Below are positions 9,234-22,000 of a DNA stretch of 29,001 bases, one piece after another. Origin of the DNA: Silene noctiflora (lineage: Eukaryota > Streptophyta > Magnoliopsida > Caryophyllales > Caryophyllaceae); contig VHZZ01005328.1 in the NCBI GenBank assembly GCA_009801015.1, forward strand, positions 2,969 through 31,969, read 5' to 3'. Below the pieces are notes generated by a model. It was given only the letters and a program-made list of their open reading frames with translations, did no database searches and was not told the origin of the DNA. Both the position numbers and the translations under genes were made by a program. The number at the start of each line of letters is the position of its first letter. Within the stretch, counting starts at the first letter, position 1.

Positions 9234-10023
9234 TGCAAATTTTCATAGTTGTCTAAATCCCGATGCAAATCGATCCAAGGTAATGGAAACTATGTGGATC
9301 GTTGTAAGATAGTTTCAGATGTAGGATGTTCGTAATCTAGTAGGGTCGTACATGATCATGGGTAGGATACTTGGCAGGATTACTCAGGATTGTAAAAAAC
9401 TATTTTCTTATTTTGATTTGCCATGTTGTATTTGCATTTCAAATGTGATTTTTTACAGATGGAGTAATTAACACAGTAAACCGTTTTTTATGGTATACTT
9501 GTAGAGAGTTCAGTCATACGAATATACGATACCCTTTTAGATCTTTTAGCTTTATATTAGTAAACATTTTATGCGATTTGCCTATAAATTTGCTATCTAC
9601 AGAATTCTTACAGTTCTGCACTTGTAGTCTAATGTGTGAACAAACCACAGGATTTCTCTATAAGTATTATTAATTGAATAAATAAAAAACAAAAGAAACA
9701 ATTGTATTCCATAAATTAACGGCATTTACAAGAGTTAGACCACAGGCTTCATGTTTTTTTTCTTCTATAAAATATCGGAATGACGATCAATCAGATCCTA
9801 CTCACTGTGTATGCTATATTTATACTCAGGCTATGACATTATGTTACAAAACTCATAATTTACAAACCCAGATTATAGTAGTTAACTATTATGCAGATCA
9901 TTCGCCATCTGGTTTGTACAAACATCAACTGACATATGTAGTAGAATATGCGTGCCTGATATCGTACCATTAGACCATTATATGCATCATGTCTTGTCTT
10001 TTCTCGCTGGAATTTCGATTAGA
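9234..10023. other. Convergent intergenic region (3' ends of both genes)
   Basis: 790 bp lie between the WDR70 stop and the DENN-gene stop on the opposite strand, so both 3' UTRs must end here. It is AT-rich. AATAAA-type signals on the + strand appear near 9677 (GAATAAATAAAAAAC). On the - strand a near-match (GTATAAATATAG) lies near 9815-9830. Neither poly(A) site can be fixed from sequence alone. No additional gene or RNA is seen. Confidence 0.6.
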
Positions 10024-13000
10024 TCACGACTTTTCGTGCTCAAACGTTGCCAAGCGAGAATCGGATAAGACGGAAAACATCTGCGTGTCTACAAAAAGCT
10101 GCAAATGGGATAACCAAACAGCACAAACAATGAAGTCCTTGACAATTAACAGAAATAATTTAGACAGCTGACCGTAATTTCGGTCCAGTACGAAATAACC
10201 TCATTTTCATGTTTTTTTTAAGTTACATAACCTCCCTACAACATTATCCTAGTGCCTCAAGGAATACCGCCTAAAGCTGGGGGTGTTTCGGGGTGTACAG
10301 CCTCACCCTTGTTTCAACTTTCAACTGTCAACGCAGTGACACAGAGATCGTGGTGAAGATGACCCTTGACAAAAATTGCATCAAATGAAGTCTACTTCAC
10401 GTAAAAAACAACTATTTTAGGGTCATTTAATTCTCTCATAATCCATAACCAAAAAATTGGGAACCTTTGATTTCATTGAAACTGCAAAAACTTCTCAAAC
10501 ACCCAACCCCTGAAAGAATAAGTTGTCTTAAATGTTTTGATTTTGATACAACAAGATGGAGCTAAAGCCATGGAAGACAAACCTTGATAAAAGATCGATC
10601 TCTGCCAGGGAAGGAATCAATAAAACTATCCTTCAGAAGTAGGGAGACCTACAATCAAGAAATAAGTGAGAAAATGATTTTCTCAAACTTTTTGTTCACT
10701 TTAGTAGCATCAAACTCTTTTCACTCACCCGATCATTGTTTGATTGTACACTGGTGATGGAATAAGACCTGAAATCCGCACATAAGGATTCCATGTATCT
10801 GTTCATTACGTCTATAAATTTTGTTGCAGCTTCAGCCTGTAAGTAAACATGCACGCTATTAAAATGCGGCTTGGAAACAATAAAGAGAAGATGAAACCAT
10901 GGTATTAGATCTCTGTTTGGGACTTGATCTTGGAAACAGGCATCCAACCTGATCTCGGTCTTTGTGCCATAAATGTGGCCCATACCGACACAAAAGGTTA
11001 TCGGAGTTGATCGAATGTGGACTCGGACCGGGCTTAACATGGATTTTGTGGCTAACGAAAAAGCAGATTAACAGGTTATGGACAATTAGCGGGGTAGGCA
11101 TAACTTCTTTTGCAGGGGCGGATAAGTCAGGTCCAATGTGCGGTAGGACTCATGAGCAACTTTAGGTCTGTGGTAACCTTTAGACTGTTATCTTATGTGC
11201 AAGTAGGGGGGTTACTATAACAAGCATGACTAATGAGCTGCCATCTAGAGGTGAACTAACAACTGAAGCTCGCATCTGATTTAATTTAAATTTGAATAAC
11301 GTACATAGAGGAGCCCTCTTGTTTCCAAACTACGGCACAGCACAGCTACATTTTACATTTTGTATGGTACTAATACGACAGAGCTACAACGTGATGTCAA
11401 AACTCAAAGACGGATAAAACTTCCAAAACAACGATATAAAACGTGGAGTCTTCTTTTTACTTGACCAGCTCTCTAGTTTTCATCATATTACTATATAAAT
11501 ATTGGTTTCGTGTGTAAAACACATTTAAAAAGATTAAACGGGATAGAGGAAGTAGTATTTCTATAATGAGAAATACATAAATATAGTTTACCTGCACTTC
11601 ATTACACTTGTATACAGGATGCTTTTCAGCTACTCTGAATTGACTAGCCATTGCAGCGTGGATTGGACGAAGTTCGGAATAGAGCTCCTTGCGTCGAGGA
11701 AGTAATGGCAAGGAGCACGTCTTCACCTGCAAGAATATAATTTTGCGGTTTCTCCATATCACAAGTCACACATGAAACCAAGAAATTTAGTAAAATAGAT
11801 TGCCATTTTGGGAGAATGGAAAGATATTGTGCCGCATCAGATTTTTGATCTCGTGAACAATTTTCCATATTACTATCCTGGCAATCACTATTTGACATCA
11901 AATGGGATGCAAGGGTAGGCGGCAAACATTACGAAAGAAGAGAGATCATAGTAATCGTGAAACATTATGTTACTAGAGCCTTGAGGTAGATATGTTTAAC
12001 AACAACAAATCCTTGGTCCTAATAGACGATGTGAAGTACAATAATGGGAAAAAGGGAGAAAGGGGAAAGCAGATATTCAAATGGGAAATGAAGCAAGATA
12101 GACTAAACAAGTGTAAAAAGGAGAAAAGGAAAGGCACAAAATGAAGAACATGTTCTCACAAACTTTAAGCAGATATTTAAATGGGTAAAGTAAGTGCATG
12201 AAAAATCTAGGGAAAAAGTAATAAGGAAAGGATAGCTAAGAGATTAAGTAATCAAGTATAAACTTTTTAGGTTGAAAATCAACGGAAACTAAAGCCAGAA
12301 AAAAAGATGCAACGAGACAAAAAATGACGTCCAACTCAATTCTCCACATAAATTCCTCCCTCCAATCAACCCACTTTAACACCACCTTTTCTTCAATCCT
12401 GCGTAGACCCATACTGCTTTCAGCCACCGTTATCTATATTTCTACCCCTCGCAAATCCCAATCTTTTCATTTTCTACACTTCAATCCTTCTAAACAGTGC
12501 ACCACCTGGTCTGTCGCTAAAGATCAAAACCATCTTTAGCGATTCTCCTCAGACCTAAGCTAATCTTCAAGAGATGCAACTCCTATATCATATTCAACAC
12601 CCCATTCCTCAACTCAATCTTTACATGTACAGTAAAACAACCACCGTTGCATATAGTAGATTCATCGTCAATATTCATTCAGTAAACATGAAATCAATGA
12701 TCAATATCAGTTGATAACTGCACTAAGCAGAGCCTAAGCATTTTCGTTTCCTTGATCACATGCTCCAAGTAACAGTGTGTAGCATAATTATAGATGTCCA
12801 GGAATGCATACCTGGTCTTTTCCCACATTGACATGGACAAGATTAGAAGTCTTCATCTTCAAGTCTTCTGGTTTATTCTGTATTCCAACCTGCAAGCAAA
12901 ATCGTTAAGGAAGCTATAAAATGGTAACCTTATAATGTTACTAGAAAATGAAGTTGCCTTACTAACACAAAGAAAGAAATAAAAATGAATGTGAAGTGGC

Positions 13001-16000
13001 CAATGACAAAAAGACATGCTTTCACTACGATAGGAGCATCAAACAGGATGTCTTTGCTACACACAACAGGATAGCACATATCTAGAGGATCTTGCCAAGA
13101 GTCCCAAAGTACCCATATAAAGAGTGTCATTTTTGGCATTTTAAGCACATAAATCAGACATATCTTGATTTCTGGGTGCAACATTGACCATTGAAAACAG
13201 CTGCTTGGAAGAGGTGATGCAATGTCAAATTGTCAAAGGAGCCATCACATTTAACATCCTCTTCTCTTTCAAATTTGAGTACTCAAACTGATTTAGTTCA
13301 ACCAATATGTAAAGACCCAAATTAAAAGGTATCCACAATGCATGTGACAATTATTAAAACTTACAATGTAAGGAACCGGAGCGTCAAGAAAATCAATCAT
13401 CTTCTCTGGGAGAATCTGTAATAATTATTTAAAACCCAAATTAGAAGGTATCCACAATGCACGTAACAACAGAAACTCAAGTCACAATATTATATTCTTA
13501 TGATTCACCCGGCAACTATCCATCCATCCAATAACAAAAACATCAGTGACAAAATAATTCCCAAATTAGAGTGGGAAAATAATTACGGAATACCATTCAG
13601 TGCGAGTAACTGAAAAGAAATTTGGGGGGGGGGGGGGGGAGAGGATTCCACTGTTACAGCTCAAATTACCTTTACACCCTTTAGTATTTTCACATAAGTT
13701 ACCCCTTACTCTTTCCCGCAACCTCTAACCCCGCCTACTTAGCGTTCTCAAAGGCAACAAGTAGGAGGTGGGCCGTGTGGGAAAATTGATGTATGGGTGA
13801 CACAAATGGTGTATACGCAGTGTAGCCGTGAAGAGAGGGGGTGAGGGACAGGTAAAGTACGGATTTCATGCTTAAAAATTTCAGATATAAAGTTTTAATG
13901 GAATCAAGCTGAGACGCCCCAATTTCATAATCAAGTTAGATTTATACCATAGTTGGGATTACCATTATACCTGACACATTATCCAATCCGAATAACCTGT
14001 CATAAATACCCCAACCAAAACCCAAATAACCTGACCCGACCCGAATTTTGCTGGTTCCGATATGACCCTAACCGAAATTATCCAAAATGAGTAATTTGAA
14101 ATCACGCTTAACACTATTCACTCAGGCAACAAAAAGCTTTAATAGTCCTGAAGTGAAATAGCATGCATTGATCCCGATTGAACCTACTGATAATGAAAAT
14201 GGTCTGATGTCACTCTGACCTTCACTGACGCGTACTCGAAATGATCCGATAAAAGCAAACCCGAAATTAACAGAAGCTGAATGACCCGCATGGCAGAACA
14301 GCCGCGTTTGACACTCCTTTAATGACCCACCCCAGAATCTACCACAATGATCCGTTAGCCAGGTCCCATTACCACCCTCTCTTCTCTACTACAATGCACC
14401 ATTCCCAAGTGAAAGAATCAAATGCAAAGGAAGGAGTATTTCAACTTTGTTCACAACGGGCAGAGGTAATTTTTCTTGCTGACGTAGTACAAGTTCTTAT
14501 GGTACTAATTGCACTTCAACTGAAAAATTTATGCAACAATTTTCCCATACTCTGTTGCAAGCTGTGAAAAGTGCCTTTTAACAATGTTGATTTAACCTTA
14601 TCAAAGCAGCTTAATACTGCGGTAGTTATATACAAGGTAAGAAACATTGATCTAGCAGCAAGCAAAGTTTGATTAAAAAGTGGGCACCCCAAGACGGTGA
14701 TAGACTAGATAGCAGCCAACATGTAAAAGCAACGCAATGATATCATACATGTGTACGAAACAATGATGCAGTAGTGAATAACAAAAAATGAAGCAGAAGA
14801 GACCAGTGCGTCAATGATGTGAAAAAATATCAACTCACCGGTAAAAGGAGACTCTGCCATTCAAATGGACAGATCATGGGGATGAGAGACAGCACCACAG
14901 CAGAGAGAATACCCTGTAGAAGACAAAGTAACCAAGAAGAACACAGCAGTTATACTCAAATCCAGCAAAAGAAATAGAACAGATTTCTTTGCATCTCGAA
15001 GTTTAATGCCCCTACATACGGTCACAAATAGAACTGCCAAACAGTCATTTATGTCGGGATCCAATTAGGTCACTGCCGGTGTATTATCATCAGGTTATTA
15101 TGGGTTCAGGTCACTTTGGGTGTGCTCTAATGGGTCATTCCGTTTCCGGGTCAATGTTATTGGTCATGTCAGTAAAGCCATTTTTGAGTCGCTTCAAATT
15201 CTGGCTGCTAAAGTTCTTTTTCTCAAAGTAGTCATTTTGCGTCATTTAGTCACAAATAACTTTTGTTATAGTATTTTAGTTAGCTGCAAAATTTCCATAA
15301 CGTTCTCACTACAACAGCCTGTAACGTCCTCATTGCAATAGCATGAAACGTCCCCAATAAACAAATATATTTCTTTTGTCAGTCTTCTCCAGTTCCAACT
15401 CAGACTTAGTGGCTCATCAATTTCGTCAAAACATCTACTCTCTCATCATGCAAGCCAAATTTGAAATAAAATAACAGGATCACCCCGATTAGTTTGCATC
15501 ATATTGTATTATCAGAGAAAAACCTTGATAGGTGACAATCAAAGTTGATCTATCACCAAGATGCACAATTTTTCAGCTCCAGGCAGCAAAAAATAACACT
15601 AAGACCTTACAGACTTAAGCCCTAACAAAACCAAACATGCACTACAAATAAATCATAAGTTTCTCGCAAAACATCTGAAGACAATCATAGAGTTTCTTTG
15701 CAGAAAAGAATAACTGACCAGATTAGGGCATACAACAATGACCTGTTTCTCCAGCAACACTCCTGTGAGCAAAGCTAAAATCTGAAAAACAGAAAATGTG
15801 ATGTGGTCATACTAAATGTTAATAGTAGGTCTTCAAATTACCGACTAGTTCAAAAGTATACAGAATGTATATCAATTTGTACAGCTGCAGTTAAACATCT
15901 AAATAAAAAGAAAATTACAAAGGAGCAAAGCATTTGAAAAAATTACTTCAAAAAATTGTAAACTAGGCAAAATTATAATATGGTTGGAAAACTTTAGACC

Positions 16001-19000
16001 CTACGATCAATGAATACCCCCAGATACAAACATTTCAGTACAATTTAACATTGTTATGTACTTATGTATAAAAAAATAATGTACACATAAAAAGCTATTG
16101 CATCGGCCCAATGCAAGAAGTGCATCTTTATGAAGTCATGTACAATACAAAATAAGAAAGTTGAAAAAAAAAATAACATAGTTTATGCAGAAACTTATGT
16201 AAGAGTTATGTATTAAGTCAACAACAATTAATATTCATAAAAGAATTACATTGTCAAGAGAAAGGGCACGGCAGAGGGTTGCAGTTGTCCAGACAGATAA
16301 TTCGACAGCTTCCTCAGCAGCTGCTAACCTTGCATTAACCTGAAACTCAGAACCTTACTTAGACACAACCCTGGCAAATGAGACACTTGTAGAACATAAT
16401 AAAGCCATGCAAAACCATACTTCTGCAGATTTCACAGGATCATGCACGTCTGTATCTAAGAAACTGTCAACTGATTCAAGATCAGAAACTGAACGGCGTG
16501 TGTATTGGATAGCTTGCAGGTGTTCAAGAGGCTGAAAAACCATCTCGCTCCCCCGTTCAGGAATAGGCATAGCTCCATAAGCACAAACTATTTGTAGCAA
16601 ATCGTTCTTATTATCCTGTAAGTGAAACCGTACCAAACTGAAGTGTAAAACACCTCGTTCATACATCAATAGTAGCAACTTTCAATAGCAGGATTAAGAT
16701 AACAAACCTTAGCCCATTCCATAGTCATGAAATCGCCAGAATAGTCACTTTCTTGGTTAGAGAAACAATCGTTATCTTCATCCATGCTTCTTACTGAACT
16801 GTCAGAACAGACAAGGATAACTGTAGGTTATATTACAAAAACTTTTATGAGACTGTTGTATGCATTTGATGATCTTAATTCACGTTGAACCGGTTGTATG
16901 GACAAAGTAGTGAAAGCCAAGAAGTGCTCGTAGTGGTTGGTAGTAGGGGGGGGGGGGAAGCTTACCCCTAGGTTAGAATAGGCACAGAGGCTATTTCCAA
17001 GAGAGTTATAATGAAATGTGCATTGGGAGTTGTATCCTATGGCTTCTTTTCCAAAGTACAAGAAACACAACCAGTTTAATAAGCCATTTTGCTTAATTGG
17101 AAATAGATAATGTTGTTACCTCACTTGTTCTAAGAGAATTCATGTAGAAGGATAATTATGAAGCTACAGCCTTCCTGGGTACGTGGAAACATGTCAAAAA
17201 CTAGGTTTCTGTAAAGTCAAAGATAGAAAATCTAACTCAACCACCTGTATAATGACAAAGAACTGTTGCTTCTCTCCATTTTTGGGTTGTCCGAGTGAGA
17301 TGACAAAGTGGCCTCAGGGGAATTTGCTCCATTTTCATAAAGTCTACCAAAACCGTTGGCACGACCTTCAGATACATCAGAAGAATGGTCATCAGAATCT
17401 TGAGGGCTTGTCCGTCCATCTGTATCTTTCGCAGGACTGAACTCTGAGATTTCACTAGTAGATCCACTTGATGGTGGAGACTCCAGGGTCTTTGGGGAAA
17501 TTATTGGGGCCCCATCATCAGGAATAATACCAGCTGCGGCAGCCGTGAGGGCTACTGCACTATCAACAGGTATTGCTGATGACATCCAATCTCCAAGGCC
17601 TTCCCTCTTTGGTGAATCAAAATTCCCATGAAACTGATCCTGCTCTCTTGAAATGGAAGGGGAGTAATCATATAGAGTCATTTCACTGACAAACTGGGTT
17701 ATCCGATTCAGACGCTCCTGTGCAACAATACTGCCACAAAAAAAAGTAATTTATAAATACTCAATAGAAAGATAATCAAACATCGCAAGGAATTTATTTA
17801 TTTTCGGTGCAAAAAAGGCTCAAGCGCAGTCTTAATGCTAATGGATTTCAAACCAAGGTCATGAGTACCAACATGAAATAGCTTTACTTTATGAGATCAT
17901 GATAAGAAAAAAAGGGGAGAGGCAGGAACTAGGAAAACCTGTTAAGCATCTCATAATGAAGCTCAAAGAAAGGAACTCTAGTGATCAAACAATAGCAGCG
18001 AGGAGCAGAAACTAAAAACCGGCTGCCCCCCAGAGATGATTGAGACAGGGGTGATGAATAACCAAAGATAGCTGGTGGCCTCTGTACAATTTCTGGCACT
18101 TGAAGGCAAACACCATACATTGTTCCGTTATTAGCAGCCTGGTCCACGAAAGGTATTGTTCAGTATCAAGTATCAAGTATCAACCATCACAATAATTCAT
18201 TTTTGCATGACAAAAATACAGAAAAACACTTCTATTTGCTTCTCCATTAGGAGATTGCAAGTTCTGTGTCACACTTGAACAAGAAATATCACTACACAGC
18301 CAGAACGGAACATTTAGGGTCTCACCTTAAGTGAGAAAACAAAGGCCAAATCATCTCTTCCCGTGTGCTCCTGTTTAACAATTCAGGGCAAAGACCAATA
18401 AAAAGATTATCAGGTACAAATATGCAACCGATACATAACACTAGGCAAGTAATCTAACACGTGAACAAAGTAAGCAGAAAATCACTTCTAACTTCGATAG
18501 CTTTGCATGATACCAGAATAAAGGTTTCACTGAACAGTAGAACACAACATAACTCAACTACACGTTAGTTATGCTAATCTCATCTTGGTTATTTAATCCT
18601 ACTCCACTAGTCCACTCAATTGAGACTTGGCAATGCCGACGTCACAAACACGTGAGAATCACCTCTAATAATATCAAACATGCATACCTTAATCCTATCA
18701 TGTATGCAATAAGAACCAAAAGAGATGAAGTACACCTCAAAATGATCAACCCTTTAGAGAAATTGATTCACCACACCCAATTTATACTCACATACATTAG
18801 GCAACAATTTCTCTGGACTAAAGAGTCACATATGCTATGCACATATGCCCGAATAATGAATCTACCTGTCCATAAACAAGGGAGTTTAAGTCACTCAGGG
18901 ATGGAGATCTCTCCATTAGCCGAGCCTGCAGTTTTACAAAGAAATATGCTGTAAGAGAAGATGCATAAAAATCATGTTAACTAAAGAAGAGTTCAGCATA

Positions 19001-22000
19001 TGATATCAGCGAAAAGATTAGGAAAGCATAAAAACGTGAAAAGACTGAAAAGGGCAGAGCCAAACAAATCATCCAAAACAGGAAAGAGTACTAGAGTCTA
19101 GGCAAATTTATCCATACGACCAGTTACATATTAGAGACACCAAATAGCACAATTGAAGCGTAATATCAGGCACCGCATCAGGTACAGATAGAATAATACA
19201 AGAGCATATCAATTATAACTCAATTATAGAGATCTAAAGATAATCCGGCAGAAAACTAATTGATCATGAGCATAACACAAACATATACTGTCTATAATAC
19301 CAATCCTTCATGTAATATCATCCGAAACTGTTTAGCTCTGGAGCAACATAACAAGTCAACCAAATTATCAAAAATAATAATCTTGAGTGGAAACTGAGAC
19401 CTTGACACCTCCAGGAAACGTAAATGCACATAAATCCTTCAGGCGCATTGGCAATCTCTTCCCCGGTGGATACTTGAATAATACCTGCAGTCAAGATGAG
19501 GATCCGTTTCAAAAAGGACACAATTATAAAGTTTCTGGAAGGCCTTTAAAATTTCACAATTGAACTGGCATTGCTCTGTTAAAATAAATAAATAAACAAA
19601 AATAACTACCATTTGCCTGCAAAAAGTGCATGCCTTGCAGAGTCTCAAAAAATAATTAATCAAGGATCTTTCAATACAAAATCAACCTCCACTAGAAATG
19701 TGAAGAGTAATTTCTTAACGGATAAAAGCATAAATAACTCAGGCTCCTAAGAAACATAATCCATATACGAATTTATAAGTTTCCTTATCAAACTAATTAT
19801 AGTCAGCAGTCTCAGCACTTTTCATATGAATGTTTCATGTACAGTAAGCACGTCCTACTACATAATATTCAAACGCTGCAAAGATAAAATGATCACCCAC
19901 CTCCGAATACAGGTCATATAGAACTAAATTGTATCCAACTGGAATTACACAATTCAAATATGTACAGCAACGGGTATGTGCATAATATTATTGACATAAT
20001 GAAGATATCTAAGCAATTTTCAGAAATTGGAATCAAAATATCATGCATCTCTGGAAAACAAATCATTTAAGCTTCGAACCTGAGGATCCAATGAAGGAGG
20101 TGAAGGCTCACGATAATATGGCGATCTTCCATCCACTGCACTTGCTCTGACCATATCAGACTCCCACTTTTTCTTTCTAGCAAAGGCATCCTCAACAGCT
20201 TCAAGATTGGCATCTGGATGAAGACCCGTGACTATAAAGTGCTCAAATAGCGAAGTAGGCTCCTTGTATTTCGTACGGTCCTAGATAAGCAGTAACATAT
20301 CCATTACTAATTGCAAAAGAAGTTATCGCTGATTTGGAATACATCCAAAAACTCTACTTCTACATAAGGAATTGATGATAAAAAATCAGTATAACGACAA
20401 GTCCCACCAGGTACCAACATATCCTTCCACTAGCGAGAGACCAGACTACTTGGAGATACAATGAAGTAGCAGCAAACATAAACTAATTCTGAGGACTGAA
20501 GAATGGCAAAGGAAGGCATAAGGGAAATGAACTTAAGCGGCGCTATTTCTGAACATTATTTTACGACAGCCTTATTCAGGAGAGAGAAAATTTCTTGAAA
20601 CATCACTAAGAGACAAAAATAGATTATTCAGAAGAAGAGTATATATACTCCCTCCTAGTTTACATGTTCCTCCCTATTTCCTATTTGGGCTGAGTGTGGT
20701 TTTCCTCCCTATTTCCTTATTTGAAAGCTTTTGTGTGGTCCAAATTCACTTTCTTAATCCTTGTATCCAAAAGAAAAAGGAGGAACATGGAAACTAGGAG
20801 GGAGTATCATTTAGTTAAAAGCTATGAACCATACCAGATGTATTTTGCCTAGCTCTAATGTAAACTTTGACATTAATTCAAGCAACCTTTTTTCATTTTA
20901 GACCAAATTGGTTCATTCTTCATGTATGATCAAAGGCAATCAAAAAAGGTTTTGGCCAAGCTACAAGTTAACCACTAAGATAATGCCCTACAAACTGGTA
21001 CAAATCGTTTTAGGGACAGTCTTTCGAGCTTCTTCATTAAAAACAGATAAATGAATGTCCTTTTTTCACCGCAACCACCTCAAAAAAATTCTTTAGTCAA
21101 TGTAGATAATTAACCACCCATAGCCAATGCCTCTAATTCAGCCCCAGTGCAAGAAGGCTTAGCAGACTCAAACAAACAAGCTTTAGTGTCTTAAATTAAA
21201 ATTAGTTTCTCAACCCCAGACAGAGATTGCAAAGAGCTTACTGAGTTCAACCTGCTCGCAGCAAAACGTTTCAGAACTTTTACAAAGAGAACATCCCACT
21301 GTGAGACCGACTTAATAATCCATATGATTAAACGAGGAATATCAGTAATTATTACGTATTTGAGTACTGAGTTGGTCTTAGAATGAGAGGGTCTCATACA
21401 AGATTAATTATATATTTGTATGTTCAACTGCTTTAAAATATAGCATTCGTAGTAAATAGCAACATTGACCATAAAGACTCCAAAGGCCTAATCAAGATGA
21501 ACATTTATTTTCATGAAATTGATCAACTAGCAAGCAAGCTCGTACGTATACACTCCTATATCCTTCCAAGATGGGAGGGCAGTTTGTATTCTTTCAAGCA
21601 TTTTCTCCTACTCTACCTTCATCTTTGAGGATGTAAGACCATTGCTCTTAATACTTTTAACAATAGTTTAGCAATATGAATTCATCCAACATGGTAAAAA
21701 ACATCTGTCACACAGCATACATACAAACAACAAGAATTGCAAAAAACAAGAATCATGCGCCCGGTTCCATACTAGGTAAATTTGAATCATCAGTTGGCAT
21801 ATCTATTGGAAAACAATTAAAGGCAACAAAGGAATACAAATAGTTCAATACACGAAAGTACCTGGGTGTGAAGCTGATACCACTGTCGTTTCTGATTTGC
21901 CAGAACCTCCGGATTAAAATTGAACTTCCGGTTCTCATACTGGGAATTTCCACCCCAACGCCAAGCCTTAGATAACGAAGTCTTCAAATTCTGGAAACTA

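Noticed and set aside
11500-11560. Possible Stowaway right end (GGGATAGAGGAAGTAGTA)
   Set aside because: No matching left end could be found, and the word alone is too short to support a call.
11457-11762. Extended - strand frame around DENN exon 15
   Set aside because: Only 11726-11592 has proper acceptor and donor sites and keeps the protein frame. The rest is read-through into introns.
15719-15755. Alternative donor in DENN exon 11 after GAGAAACAG
   Set aside because: It would also keep the frame, but it would remove a conserved-looking VIVVCPNL segment of the core DENN domain. The later donor GTCAGT is preferred.
18571-18954. 127-codon + strand frame
   Set aside because: It lies across DENN intron 3 and exon 4 in antisense with no domain. 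The - strand exon at 18925-18866 is well supported.
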